Of a stretch of 64,000 bases of DNA, positions 33,501 to 45,011 are shown one piece after another. The first letter of the stretch is position 1. Every line of letters starts with the position of its first letter. Below the pieces are notes generated by a model. The model was not told where the DNA came from and did no database searches. It worked only from the letters and a program-made list of their open reading frames with translations. The position numbers and the translations under genes were made by a program. The DNA comes from Flaveria trinervia (Eukaryota; Streptophyta; Magnoliopsida; Asterales; Asteraceae): the NCBI GenBank assembly GCA_025506515.1, contig CM046453.1, positions 40,245,727 to 40,309,726 on the forward strand, given 5' to 3'.

Positions 33501-33818
33501 GGTGCCCTTTGGATCCCCAGTGCGGAAAGTGGCATCATCCAGTTGTAGGGTTTGGCGAAGGATTGCTGGAGTGATGACCACCTGACGGTTGTTGACGAAC
33601 GACTGGAGAGAGTCGGTGTCATTCTCCCCAGTGATGAGGGTGACGTTCATCTAGAACTGATGGAGGGATTCGACATGAATGGTAGGATTGAGAAGGAAAG
33701 CCGTTTTGTATGGAGAGTTGATCATTAGATCAATGGCATTATCAAACTTTGTCCAGAAGGGTGATTTGGTAAGGTAAGCAACACAGTTGTGTCGTGCTTT
33801 AAGCTTCATGTTCGCCAT
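30599..33818 (-). pseudogene. Element E ORF3, unknown function
   Basis: The ATG at 33818 begins MANMKLKARHNCVAYL, and the protein is homologous along its length to D ORF3. N-terminal domain 33818-33000 with a stop near 33651 and a frame change near 33410; Pro/Thr-rich middle 33080-32300; coiled coil near 32300; basic cluster AKRKRIAGRKETEKEK near 31880; helical block 31700-31400; acidic linker; C-terminal domain 31183-30600 with KERVRIWPYPRV and KQVKYLSEYYGPESLFEGG. It ends at the same TAG position as D, which supports this stop as the real end. No membrane segment is seen. Unknown role. Confidence 0.75.
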
Positions 33819-34376
33819 TGATGTGAGAGAACGTTCTGAGGTTTTGAACGTTAGGTTTGAGATGATGAAGCTTGTAAGATAAGGTATTTATAGGGTACGG
33901 GTTATAAAGCAACTGAAGGGTTTGGTATGAGTCATCAGTAGTTTTAAACGATTGATGACGTGGTATAACTTTCAGAGGTTGAAACAACTGAAGTCTTGGT
34001 TTTAGGCATTAGTAGTTATAAAACAACTAAAGACCATGGTTTTAGCTTCAGTTGTTGGAAACAACTGATAACTTCGTGTTAGTCATTAGTAGTTATGAAA
34101 CTACTGAAGACATGGTTTTGTCATCAGTTGTTTAAGATGAAGCAGCAGTTTTCGTAAATTCATAGCTTTTCAGCTGTTTCATACTGTCCTCAACACTTAC
34201 TCATCAGTCTTTTTGGTTGTTTTTCAGTTGTTTCATAGGACATCAATACTTATCTATTTGTACTTATATCAGTAGTTATGACTGTATCAGTTCTTGTAAC
34301 AGAATCAGTTGTTATTTGTGATATGGTTACAAATGATCATCAGTACTTATTTACTGAGATCATCAGTAGTTATCAC
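33819..34376 (-). other. Element E spacer between pol and ORF3
   Basis: 558 noncoding bases filled with the D/E words (GTAGTT, CTTCAG, AACTGA, ACTGATGA) and ending in a TATA box. Equivalent to 25009-25681 in D. Confidence 0.8.
33885..33892 (-). promoter_or_regulatory. TATA box before element E ORF3
   Basis: Minus strand CCCTATAAATACC, 67 bases before the ATG at 33818. Kept despite divergence from D in the sequence around it. Confidence 0.6.
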
Positions 34377-36101
34377 TTATTCTAGCTGCAACATACCAAG
34401 CCTTAACACTAGGTTTTGGAAAGTCAAACTATCCAAAGGCTTAGTAAATATGTCTGCAAGCTCATCAGCACTAGGCACAAACTTTGGATCAATCAGACCT
34501 TTTTCAAAACAGTCCCTAACAAAATGATGTCTGATATCTATATGTTTGGTCCTAGAGTGCTCGATAGGATTCTTGACAATGCAAAGAGCTGAAGCACTGT
34601 CCATTAATAATGGAGTCTTAGTCTCTGTAATGCCATAATCCAAAAGTTGGTTCTGAAGACAGAGTACCTGAGAAGTACAGCTTGCAGTAGCAATGTACTT
34701 TGCTTCAGCAGTGGATGTAGCAAGAAATGTTTGTTTCTTACTCTGCCAAAATCAAACAGTTGCCTAGGAATTGACATCCACCAGAAGTTGACTTTCTCGT
34801 TAACTTACACCCTGCATAGTCACTAAAGAAGAAGCAACCAATTTGCAAGAGTGTCCAGTAGAATACCATAAACCTAGAGATTGTGTACCTTGCAGATATC
34901 TAAAGATCCTTTTGACTGCAATCAAGTGAGACTCTTTAGGAGCAGCCTCAAATCTAGCACAAACACACGTTCGAAACATGATATCTAATCTAGAAGCTGT
35001 TAAGTACATCAAGGACCTAATCATACATCTGTAAAGTGTTTCATCAACAGCCTTACCTTTCTGATCTGCATCCAGTTGTGTGGTGTTGCACATGGGAGTA
35101 GAACAGGGCTTACAATTTCGTAAATCAAACTTATTCAAAAGATCTTTTGTATATTTAGACTGATGAATGAAAGTCCCATCAGCCTTTTGTTGATTTGCAA
35201 TCCAAGAAAGAACTGTAATTCTCCCATTGCACTCATTTCAAACTTCTTATGCATTAAATGGTAAAGTCATCACACAACTGGGGATCAGAGGATGCAAAAA
35301 TAATATCATCAACGTAAATTTGAACAAGTAACTTATGCTGATCCACCTTCTTAATGAATAAAGTTTTATCTATGGAGCCTCTACTGAAATTATTTTGAAG
35401 AAGAAAATTTGATAATGTCTCATACCAGGCTCTAGGAGCTTGTTTCAACCCATAAAGAGCCTTATCAAGCTTGTATACCCAATCTGGATGTTATTATCCT
35501 CAAAACCTGGTGGTTGACACACATAAACCTATTCTTTTATTTTACCATATAAAAATGCACTTTTAACATCCATTTGAAAAACTTTAAAATTGTGAAATGC
35601 AGCATAGGCTAAGAACAATCTAATTGCCTCCAGTCTGGCTACAGGGGCAAAAGTCTCATCATAATCAATACCTTCTTCTTGTGAAAACCCCTGAACAACC
35701 AGTCTGGCCTTGTTCTTAACAATAAGCCCATTTTCTTCTGTTTTGTTCCTAAACACCCATTTAGTGCCTATTGCACACTTACCTGGGGGTAGAGGAACCA
35801 GTTCCCACACTTGTTGTTTCTTGAACTGAAGTAGGTCAAGCTGCATGGCTTCCACCCATCCATTGTCTCTCAAAGCAGCATGATAGTTCTTTGGCTCTTG
35901 CTGACTGATGAAGAGAGTATAGAAGCAAAAGTTAGATAATTGACTTCTGGTTGAGACGCCAGCATTGATACCACCAATGATTTGAGACATGGGGTGATTC
36001 TTCAGCTCTTGGTGCACAATAAGATCAGTGCAAGTGTTTGTAGCCGGTTCAGCATCAGCAGATGTTGATTCAGATTCTTGAAACCAAGTATTAGATGGCA
36101 A
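34377..36101 (-). pseudogene. pol: Element E reverse transcriptase and RNase H
   Basis: The lead-in IIGGINAGVSTRSQLSNFCFY is near 35970, and the RT fingers lie in an open frame 36101-35529 including FQMDVKSAF. A TAG replaces Glu at about 35528. YVDDIIFASS is near 35310. RT thumb and connection are at 35138-34800. RNase H follows with frameshifts near 34740-34800, and the C-terminal part (DSASAL to DIFTKPL) is open at 34643-34377. Lesions are few compared with other copies. Confidence 0.85.
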
Positions 36102-37061
36102 ATCAAACGATGTAGAGGAATCAGAAATCTCATAGCATTTGTTGTGGATGGAGCTGCTTATGGTACAGGAACATCAAGTTTAGCAGACTCAGGCAGTTGG
36201 TCACTGAACTTGAAAAGGTGAGTACTGATATCATCATCATCTTCAGTACCACCAGGTGGAAGACTTGCTACAGAAGATGATTTATCCACATGATCTGCAA
36301 CAGCTGGAGTTTGATAAGGACATATTGTAGTATGTCCAGATCAAACAACTCCACAGGGTTTCGTGGAATTTTATCCTTAGGAGATTCATTGAATTTCACA
36401 TGCAAGGTTTCTTCAACTATCTTTGTTCTGCAGTTGAAGACTCTGTAAGCCTTGCAAGTGGATGAATAACCTACAAAATACCTTGCATCCACCTTAGGAT
36501 CAAATTTGGGGAGTTGACCCTTTGTGTTGAGAATGAAACAAGGACATCCAAAGGCTCTAAGAATGAAATCAAAGGCGCCAAATGATGTAAAGCTTCATAT
36601 GGAGTCTTCATCAACCTCTGATTTACTAACACTCTATTCTGCACATAGCAAGTTGTATTGACAGCTTCAGCCCAAAAGGTCAAAGGCAAACCAGAGTCAA
36701 CCAACATGGACCTTGCAGCTTCAATTAAATTCCTGTTCTTTCTCTCCACTACTCCATTTTGTTCTGGAGTCCTTGGGATGCTAAACTGCCTTTTGATTCC
36801 TTTTGAATGATAAAAATCATCAAGTTTATGGTTTCTGAATTCAGTACCATTGTCACTCCTTATACACTTGACTGATAGGGAATACTGCTTCTCAACATAC
36901 AGCACAAAGTTTGTAATCTTCTGAGCAACCTCATCCTTTGAATGTAGAAAGAAAGTCCATACGAATCTGGAGTAATCATCCACAATTACCAGACAGTATT
37001 TCTTCTTTGCCATGCTCATCACTCTCATAGGACCAAATAGATCCATGTATAGTAACTGCAA
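36102..37061 (-). pseudogene. pol: Element E integrase core and hinge
   Basis: 37061-36471 is open and carries MDLFGP, DDYSRF, RSDNGTEF and NGVVERKN with all three acidic residues. A frame change near 36480 leads to the KAYRVFNCRTKIVEETLHVKF segment and the Ser/Asp-rich hinge (36492-36110). Confidence 0.85.
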
Positions 37062-37079
37062 GCAGGCAGTGGACTTAGG

Positions 37080-37700
37080 TTATTCAATGGGAGGGAATGT
37101 GACTTTATGTTGTTTTCCTTTCAAACAAGCAGTGCAGGCTTCAACACAGTGGAACTCCTTTATTGATAAACCTCTCACTAAACGATTATGGATCAGCTGA
37201 TTCATGTTTCTGAGATTGACATGACCCAGCCTTCTATGCCATAGTTTAGATTCCTGAGGAGAAGCTTTGGAGAACAGGCATGGATGACCCTTCAAATCAA
37301 TCTTCTTTGACAAATCCAAGGCATACACTCTTCCGATCCTGTTGGCCTTCAAGAGAGTATGTTCATCCATTACCTTGTCAATCAGCCTTAGAACTTGGGA
37401 AGACGGAATCCTACAGTTCTGGCTTGTGAAAAGTGCAACATGCCCTTTATCACACATCTGACTGACACTCAGCAGATTATACTTGAGATTCTCCACATGG
37501 TTGACATCATCAAACCGGATTTGTCCATTAGACACATATCCTTTCCCAATGATGTAACCTCTGGCATCATTTCCAAATGAAACAAATCCCTTCTTTCCTT
37601 GAAAGTAGTCATTAAGAAAAGAACTGCTCCCAGTCATATGCATAGATCCTCCACTGTCCACATACCAAATGCTCCTTTGGCATGTTGAAGAACCCTGCAT
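37080..37700 (-). pseudogene. pol: Element E protease and pre-integrase domain
   Basis: An open segment beginning with SIWYVDSGGSMHMTG: the aspartic protease site D-S-G is intact. It continues through LLSVSQMCDKGH to the pre-integrase zinc region (WHRRLGHVN, then C-x2-C) and ends at a TAA (37078-37080) in place of a Glu that D has. Confidence 0.85.
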
Positions 37701-40535
37701 AAAAGAAAACTAGTTAGATTTTGAGACCCAAACCTTTTTGGTTTTGGGTGTGTTTTCATTAACAGATGCAACCATAACTTGTTTTTTATGATTAATAGCT
37801 GATGAAGAAGGAGATGGTGCTAAAATGGATTCCTTGGATTTGGGCTTGGAATGCCTTTTCAGTGATTTGATCACAGGTGCATCTAGTTGGTTAACTCTCC
37901 CCAAAAAATGCCGAACCATCATAACAAGTTGTGTCTGATTTGTAGCCAAGCTTTTAGCTCTTGTGACAAATCAGTGCTTGTGTTTGATGAGTTCTTGTGA
38001 TCCACCATTTCCTCCTTGAAATTAACAGAATTAGTTTGATGTTTATCTGAGGAGCACCATCAGCTATTCTGTGATGAACCTTATCCTTCTTTTTGGATTT
38101 GGTTGAAGGCTTGGGTTTATCACAGTTGAATGAATGCGGTACAAACTTGGTCTCAAACTCAGTTTTCATTTCATCCATCTGGATTTTAATGAGCTTATCT
38201 CTGTTGAGTTTGGAACCCTTTCTGTACCAACATTCATCAGAAAGATGATTGAATTTACCACATATTTCACATGGCTTATTCTTCATCTTGGATTGATCAA
38301 CCGTTGATGTGGAAACTACTGAAGGTGTGCTCTTCAGTACTTTCCTTCTTTCAGTAATTTTGTTAAGTACTAAGAATATGTAACAACTGAAGAGTTGTTC
38401 TTCAGCTGTTCATTGCCAGCAGTTGTAATCCATTTATTTCAGCTGATTTGAAATACTTTTCAGTTGTTGTAACTTGCCCTTCAGTACTTAAGTTACTTTG
38501 AGAGACAACATCTGAAATACTCAGCTTCATGTGCTTATCAGTAGTTAACCCATCAGCCAATTGACTTGCTGAGGTATCAACCCTTATTTCATCTTGTGAT
38601 TTTGGGAGATCACTTGAGGATGATGCACATGATGATGTGGTTTGGAGATTGCTTTCACTTTCAGATTTTACTATTGTTTTTGGAGTAAAATCTGTTGGAG
38701 GTGCAATATGGTTGTAACCAATTCCAAACTTCACATTCGAAGCAGATTGCTTACTGAGTAGCATTTCAAATCCCTTGCCGGATGACACCCCGCGGTCACA
38801 CTCAACTTGGGTAATTGCAAGTTTTTCTTTGAGTTCCTTATGGTTCTCAAGAATGACCTCTAGCATAGCCTTTTCATCATTTAATTAGCATTTAAGCTTA
38901 TCTTTTGGAAATAGTTTGCTCAAGCTCTAGATTTTGATTAATTACAGCTACATTTGCTTCTCTAATAGAGACAAATGCATCTATGCAAGATTCAGAACAA
39001 AGCTTGGCCTTAGCCTCAGAGGATACCTGGGTTACATGTGAAGAAGATGCATTGGAGCATGAACCCTCAGTAGATTCCAGGGCCATGAGAGCTAGATTCC
39101 CAAAAGGATGTTCACCACCATGTTGACCATCACCAGCAAGTAATTGCTCAGTACCAGAGAGATCATCTGGTAAACTGCTTCAGTCAACATTACCAGGGGT
39201 GAAAAAGTTGTGATGAGGTTGTGATTGAGATGGTAGAGGCTCAGGTAATGCTTGTGGTTGTTATGCAGTAGGAACTTGAACTGGATTTGACTGAGGCATG
39301 TAATAGCAGGGATACGGATATGACATTGGACCCTGAGGGACAAAATATGTTGGCGAACCAGGTTGTGAATGATGACCAGAACTAGCAGGATGTTGCCCCC
39401 TGTTTTGTGCACTAGTGCTTGGAAAAGTCACAAAGGGTGTAGAGGAGTTAGATCAAGATGATCTACACTCTCTTGCAAAGTGTCCAAGCCTTTGGCATTT
39501 GTGACACCTCAACTTACTCTTGTCAAAACCAACTTTGGTTTTGCCAGAGAGTCCTGGAAATTTCCTGCCAGTCCTCTTGTAGAACTTCTGATATCTAATA
39601 TTAATCAAGGCCATTTGGCTTAGAATATCCATCTCTTCTAGATCATCATCAGCTATTCCTTTCAAATCATCCATGATAAAACATAAATTGTCACTATTAC
39701 TGCCTGAGTGACTATCAACACCAACGAATGCATGATGTGAACAGTTTGAAGAGAAATCTATATGCTCATCATAATTACTTTCAGATGCAGCATATTCTGA
39801 CTCATGACCAACCAAGGCAGTGTTCCCTGGTACAAAGTCATCAGTGAGCTTTCCTGATGATGCCAGTTTCCTATTCTACTCTATCTCTCTCTCAAATGTA
39901 AGCAGTTTCCTATAAAGTTGAGTGAGAGATAGTTTATCCAGATTTGCACTAGAGCGTAGGACAATAGTGTATGTGTCCCATCTCTCAGGCAGTGATCTAA
40001 GGAATGTGTTGTTCATCTGGCTATTGGTATATTCATGTTTGACCATTTTTAGCTCAGAGATCAAACTGGAAAAACGCTCAAACTGTTGAGTCATTGTCTC
40101 ACCCTTCCTCTGAGAGAATGTTTCATATTGTTGGGCAAGGATTTCTCTGTTGTTTGCTAAGACCTCATCAGTTCCACCGAATTGTTCCTTCAGTGCCTTC
40201 CAGAGGTCATGAGCAGTTTCATCATCCATAAGCCCTGAATAGATTTCATTCGGCAATGCCATGGCTAGAATTCCATGGGCTTTAGCATCAATCTCAAACA
40301 GTTTCCGATCTTCATCTGAGTATTGTTCCTTGTTCTTCGGAACCATTTGATTGGTTTCTGGACTGTTCACCATAGGCTTATGTGGACCATGTACCACCGA
40401 TGTCCAACAACCTGAACTGTTAACAGACAGGTGATGAAGCATTCTTCGTTGCCATATGTTATACTCAGTCCTAACCAGCATCGGAGGCTTGGTTAAAGAA
40501 CCGGTATTGTGAGGGTCATTAGAAGGAGTAGTCAT
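37701..40535 (-). pseudogene. gag: Element E gag
   Basis: The ATG at 40535 begins MTTPSND. Capsid (UBN2) is open to a TAG at about 39878 that replaces Gln. The first CCHC knuckle (CHKCQRLGHFAREC) is near 39510-39465. A Gln/Pro-rich segment runs 39440-39190, and a coiled coil is near 39000-38880. The Ser/Thr linker at 38866-38402 carries D/E motif words. The second knuckle (CEICGKFNHLSDEC) is intact at about 38274-38233, and the last helix (TQLVMMVRHFLGRVNQLDAP) is near 37940-37880. A frame change lies near 38880. Best preserved gag in the window. Confidence 0.88.
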
Positions 40536-40750
40536 TCTCAGATTCAACCAAAATCAATTAAGTTTTAACAGATTTAGAACAAAACACAACAAACCAAATT
40601 GAACCACGAGAAAACAAAAAGCAATAAAACGAAAGTAGCAGAAATTCAATCGAACTAAAACCAATTCTTGCAAATATGCTAATTCAATCAAATGCAGATA
40701 TCGATTAGCAGTTTCAATGATCAATTGTTAGATTGATCAAAGATTAACCT

Positions 40751-40762
40751 GCTCTGATACCA
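40751..40762 (-). promoter_or_regulatory. Primer binding site of element E
   Basis: Minus strand TGGTATCAGAGC (plus GCTCTGATACCA), two bases inside the 5' LTR boundary at 40765. Confidence 0.92.
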
Positions 40763-40764
40763 AT

Positions 40765-41627
40765 TGTTAGGATCAGTGATCTACGTTTGATTGATTAGCG
40801 AGTATTGCAGCGGAAATCAAACAATGAATTAGACAATTCACAAGAATATAATTGATATTCAAAGTAAGAGCAAACGATTATAGAAAGAATTCTACAAATC
40901 AAATATTTCATTCAATACGCGTTTTCGTGGTGGCAAAATGACACGCATACAATCAGGTCAATCATCCCTTATATAAGAATGTTGTGGTGGAACATTCCTT
41001 ATATAGGAGATGTGACGTCTGCTGATGTCATTTGATAGTGACATCTAACGGAATTATTCAGACTACTGAAAGTTAACACAACTACTGAAGATGTCAAAAC
41101 AGCTGACATCTTCTTACAAAAATACTAAGTGTTAACTATCACTACAACTACTGAAAAGAAACTACTGAAACTACAACGACTGAAAAACATGCTCTTTAGT
41201 CGTTTTACAGATACTGAAACATAAAAGAAAAACTACTGAAAGGAAACCATCACAACAACTGAAGAATGCTTGTTCAGCTGTTGTAACAAACTCTGAAGGC
41301 TTCAGTACATGTACATGAACTTCAGCTGTTGTCATCAGCTGATGTCTTCAGTCTTTGTACTTCAGCTGTTGATCTTCAGTACTTTAGTCTCCAGCTGTTG
41401 ATCTTCAGACTTTGGTCTTCAGCTGTTGAAGTCTTCAGTACTTTAGTCTTCAGCTGTTGATCTTTAGACTTTGGTCTTCAGCCGTTGAAGTCTTCAGTAC
41501 TTTAGTCTTCAGCTGTTGAAGTCTTCAGACTTTGTCAAACAGTTGATCAAGTCTTCAGCAGTTGTTGTGATGTCTATGGGACTTAGAGGTTTTTCTGATC
41601 AGGCTCATTGGTTCTTTTGGTCCAACA
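40765..41627 (-). repeat. 5' LTR of element E
   Basis: 863 bp, same boundaries and arrays as 29520-30378, including two TATATAA boxes about 35 bp apart. Followed by the AGAAC duplication and the rest of D's LTR. Confidence 0.93.
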
Positions 41628-41632
41628 AGAAC

Positions 41633-42125
41633 AAAGACTGAAGACAAAGACTGAAGACCAAAGTGATCAGTAGTTGTCACAACAGCTAAAGTTATTAACT
41701 TCAATAGTTGTGATGGTTTCCTTTCAGTACTTGTAATTTACTTTTCAGTAGTTATAGTTTTAGTAGTTGTAGTTCAGTAGTTTTATGTGTTTGTACTTAG
41801 CATTCCCTGAGATGTAATCAGTAGTTGAGAACATTCTCAGTAGTTTTCATAGTTTCAGTAGTTTGTATAATTCTGTTAGATGTCACTATCCAGTGACATC
41901 AGCAGACGTCACATTCCCTATATAGGAATGTTGACCTAGTTGTAACGTGTGACATTCAGCCACCACGAAAGTATATGAATGAAATATTCCTTTGCAGAAT
42001 TCTCTCTCCATAACTGTTTACTTCTCATTCAATATCAATTGTGTTCTTGTGAATTGTCTAATTCATTGTTCAAATTCCGCTGCAATCTATTGAAATTAAT
42101 CAAACTTAGGTCACTGATCCTAACA
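41633..42125 (+). repeat. 3' LTR of element D, right part
   Basis: Continues from AGAAC into AAAGACTGAAG and runs to CCTAACA at 42125, matching 16990-17509 of the 5' LTR. It holds the TATA inverted repeat at 41911-41931. The target duplication CAAAG follows. Confidence 0.92.
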
Positions 42126-42910
42126 CAAAGTATGTTCAAGACATACTTAAGAGATCCAACATGATTGATTGTAAGATTGCTAGGACACCCATAGCAAGAA
42201 ACCACTCCCTTAGACCTGATCTTGAGGGGGAGTGTGTGGATGGACCCTTTATAGGGCTATGATTGGGTCTTTTATGTATCTTCCAGCTAGCAGTCCTGAT
42301 ATCATGTTTGCTACATGTATTTGTGCAAGATATCAAGCCAACCCTAAGATGGCTCATCTTATCACTGTCAAAAGTGTTCTAAGATACCTCAAAGGTGCTT
42401 CAACACTTGGTCTGTGGTATCCTAAGAATTTTGATTTCAATCTGAATGTTTATACACATAGTGATTATGGTGGTTGAAACACGACTGCAAAGTCCATATC
42501 TGGGGGATATCAGTTTCTTGGTGGAACGTTGTTTCATGGCAATGCAAGAAACAATCCTGTGTCTCTGTATCAACTACTGAAGCTGAATACATTGCTGCTG
42601 CAAGCTGCTGGGCTTAAGTGCTATGGATTCAAAATCAAATGCTTAACTATAGAATAAACCTTAAGGAAACTCCCATTCACATAGACAATAACAGTGCTAT
42701 CTTTATAATAGAAAATCATGTGCAGCACTCAACGACCAAACACATCAACATCAGGTATCATTTAATTAGAGATAATTTTGAAAATAGAATTAATTAAACT
42801 AGTCAAAGTCCACACAAATGAACAGTATGCTAATCTGTTTACAAAAGCTTTTGATGAATATAGATTTAAATATCTCAGATCAGCTATTGAGATGATAAAC
42901 ATTGAGTAGG
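42126..42910 (+). pseudogene. pol: Element C RT end and RNase H, 3' part
   Basis: Begins KYVQDILKRSN, the copia RT thumb, directly continuing the sequence cut at 16734. It carries the MIGSFMYL..SPDIMFATCICARYQ connection (42255-42340) and RNase H: YTHSDYGG near 42450 (first catalytic Asp region), TEAEYIAAAS near 42580, the DNNSAI segment near 42685, and the C-terminal His-Ile-Asn-Ile-Arg region near 42745. Frameshifts lie at 42230, 42475 and 42530 and stops near 42615 and 42790. Not functional. Confidence 0.85.
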
Positions 42911-43609
42911 TTTTTCTTAAAACTAATTCTTATTATTTCTTAAAATATGTGCGTCCTATGTTTTCTAGTTCATAACTTTCACAAGCTCTTGTTTTCTTGG
43001 GAAGAAAATCTTTTGATGACTTTCCTTAGATTTTTGAAAATTTTGACCCTTTGGAATATATGCATTTATCTTCGGAAGAAAATCATACTTTCAAATCAGA
43101 TAACTGTCTAGGAAATTTACCTTCGGAAGAAATTTCTCAAATATCTTCCAAAGCTTAATACTTGTCTCAGACACTTATATGTTTTCAATGACCATTTGCT
43201 TTTGAAGCAAATTAACTCTCGGACACTTTTTTCCTCTGAACAAAGCATTCAAGTGTTAATTTTTCTTCCGAAGTAAAATTTTTACAACTCTTAGGAAAAT
43301 CTTCCAAAGTCATTTTAGCTTCAGAAGCTTTTTCATTAAAACATTCGAAGATAAATTGACCTTCGGAAGCTTTTTGACTTCCAAGAAAACTAATTTTTGA
43401 GCAAAAGCAAACTACTTTTCAGATGTGGGATCGACATCCAGATTTCAAAGTTTATCCTCCTATATTAACTTTGTATTAAATCCTTTTCACATATAAACCC
43501 AATGGTTCCCCCTTTGTCAATCATCTTCTTCTTTCCTCCAAACCTAAACCCCAAATTTCTCTCTGAAATTACCTTCGCTCATCTTTCATCTTCCGTAAGC
43601 TTCCTCAAA
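42911..43609 (+). other. Element C spacer between pol and ORF3
   Basis: About 700 noncoding bases. It contains a run of CTTC-S-GAAG palindromes and near-matches (43070, 43121, 43143, 43264, 43303, 43345, 43364), the same motif as in the C LTR. The spacer then has a TATA-like box at 43492-43497 and a pyrimidine-rich leader before the ORF3 ATG at 43610. The layout matches the spacers of D, E and F. Confidence 0.7.
43492..43497 (+). promoter_or_regulatory. TATA-like box before element C ORF3
   Basis: CATATAAACCC with TATAAA at 43492-43497, 113 bp before the ORF3 ATG and just after the palindrome array. Position comparable with TATA boxes before ORF3 in D, E and F. Short and not proven. Confidence 0.4.
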
Positions 43610-44193
43610 ATGGCCAACATAAATTGTAGAAATGAACCAAACTTCTCCATGCAGTTACACGGGCAACATAACCAAGTTGCTCTGTTATATTCTGAGAAAG
43701 ATCCATATTTCTTAGAGGTTTGCCATTTTTTGACTCTATCCAACTACTTCACCTGCCAAGAGGTATTAGGATCATTAGCTTGCATTCTAGAAGACCTGCC
43801 AAGAGGTCGTTATGGATGGGGAGAAGGCACTGTCTGCCATAGTGCAGGGGAGAACAGTCTTCATCACTCCGGCCATCATCAACACTCATCTTTAGCTGGA
43901 TGATGAAGAAGGTGAGGTGTTATTCCCCAAAGATTCTGTTAACCGCTCTTTTGAGCAGATAGGCTATGAGGGAGATTTCTCTGTAAAGATCATCAGGAAA
44001 GGGAAGGTCTCATCCCAATGGAAACACCTGCTCCAAGTGGTTATCCACAGCTTATCAAACAAGCATGGAGGATGGGACCAGATTCTTGAAGATCTCTCCT
44101 TCATTGTTCATGGGATGGTTCAGGGGTCAAGTTCAGGTACTCTCAGTTTGTTTATACAAATTTACTTGGAAAATTGGACTCCTTAGAATACTA
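43610..44193 (+). pseudogene. Element C ORF3, N-terminal part
   Basis: The ATG at 43610 follows a pyrimidine-rich leader. The first 50 residues contain an HNQVALLY segment followed by an FLEVCHFLTLSN segment. After a frame change near 43870 comes a QIGYEGD segment (43955) and SQWKHLLQVVIHSLSNKHGGWDQI (44012-44080). D and E have the equivalent QWQQVLYSI and SSWDQM parts, so these are homologous ORF3 N-terminal domains. It resembles plant proteins that automated pipelines label as synaptobrevin or longin-like; I see no membrane segment. Cut by element F at 44194. Confidence 0.7.
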
Positions 44194-44914
44194 TGTTAGG
44201 ACTGTGTACGTACAGAGTACTAACTGATAATGCGTGATACCAGATCAAATAGTGCGGAATCCTATTTGATTGGCGATCTAATCAGTGAGAACGCAGTCCC
44301 AATCAATCTAACGATTAAAGAAATGTTAAGAACAATTAGAACAAGATCAACTGCGAACTATGAACTTGAAACAGGCTTTCTGAAGTCTCTAGACGACTAG
44401 GGTACGAATATGTGTCAAAAGTCTTGAAGAGTTCCGTTTTTCCATGAATTAAGTGGTATTTATAGTTTAGGGTTTTTCAATTGTACGGCTGAACCATTAG
44501 CATGGTTCAATTGTTCGACTAAATCATGCGATTGATTCATACGCACGAATAAAGGTTGAGTCGTGCGACAAAGTCAATCTTATGTCTCAAACGTGCGACT
44601 GACCCAGTCTCCTGCTTCAGTCGTGCGACTGGTCCATTAGCATGAACTATTCATGCATATGGTTCATTACCATGAATACTTCATACGATTAAGTTTGAAC
44701 ACATTCCTCGATCATTATTGACTAAGAACTATGCACAATAACCTCAAACCTTTATAGTTAGTTCAATATACTTTATAACACAATAAACAATGAAACATTA
44801 AACATTATAGGCATCAATCACATATTGTATTTCATTCAACTCTTTTATTATATATATATAAAACATGACAAACTTTTATATTAACCTCCTAAACTAGGCA
44901 CATATGTATCAACA
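44194..44914 (-). repeat. 3' LTR of element F
   Basis: 721 bp, reading TGTTGATACATATG to CCTAACA on the minus strand. It contains CAGTCGTGCGACTG palindromes (for example 44619-44632), a GCATGA..TTCATGC palindrome near 44642-44658, and a TATAAATA box (44457-44464). Pairs with 57716-58430. Confidence 0.93.
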
Positions 44915-45011
44915 AACTCCCCCTTAGACCTAGTTTACATTAGCGTCTGACATTCTTCATAAGCTCCTCAAATCTCTTCTACTTCTCCTCTCTAGTAACT
45001 CCTGCATGTAT
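44915..45011 (-). promoter_or_regulatory. Polypurine tract and short 3' untranslated region of element F
   Basis: The minus strand reads CTAAGGGGGAGTT directly before the LTR (44915-44927). Beyond it about 85 bases lead to the ORF3 stop at 45012. Confidence 0.8.

Larger units (their letters stand above)
29520..41627 (-). mobile_element. Element E: Sirevirus-type copia element in D's 3' LTR, opposite strand
   Basis: 12,108 bp between perfect AGAAC duplications. On the minus strand: 5' LTR 40765-41627, primer site, gag from 40535, protease, integrase, RT, RNase H (stop 34377), spacer, ORF3 (33818-30599), polypurine tract, 3' LTR 29520-30378. It is the most complete copy here. The two LTRs differ at about 15 of some 290 bases that I compared by eye, so the insertion is not recent. 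Same family as D but with the 31-bp LTR array. Confidence 0.95.
16735..42125 (+). mobile_element. Element D: Sirevirus-type copia element with nested D' and E
   Basis: Full structure on the plus strand: 5' LTR 16735-17509, primer site, gag, protease, integrase, RT, RNase H, spacer, ORF3, polypurine tract, 3' LTR (29228-29519 plus 41633-42125). It is inserted in the RT gene of C with target duplication CAATG (16730-16734) and CAAAG (42126-42130), one mismatch. Without E (12.1 kb) and D' (1.0 kb) it is about 12.2 kb, long for copia but usual for Sirevirus types. All genes carry lesions. Confidence 0.9.
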
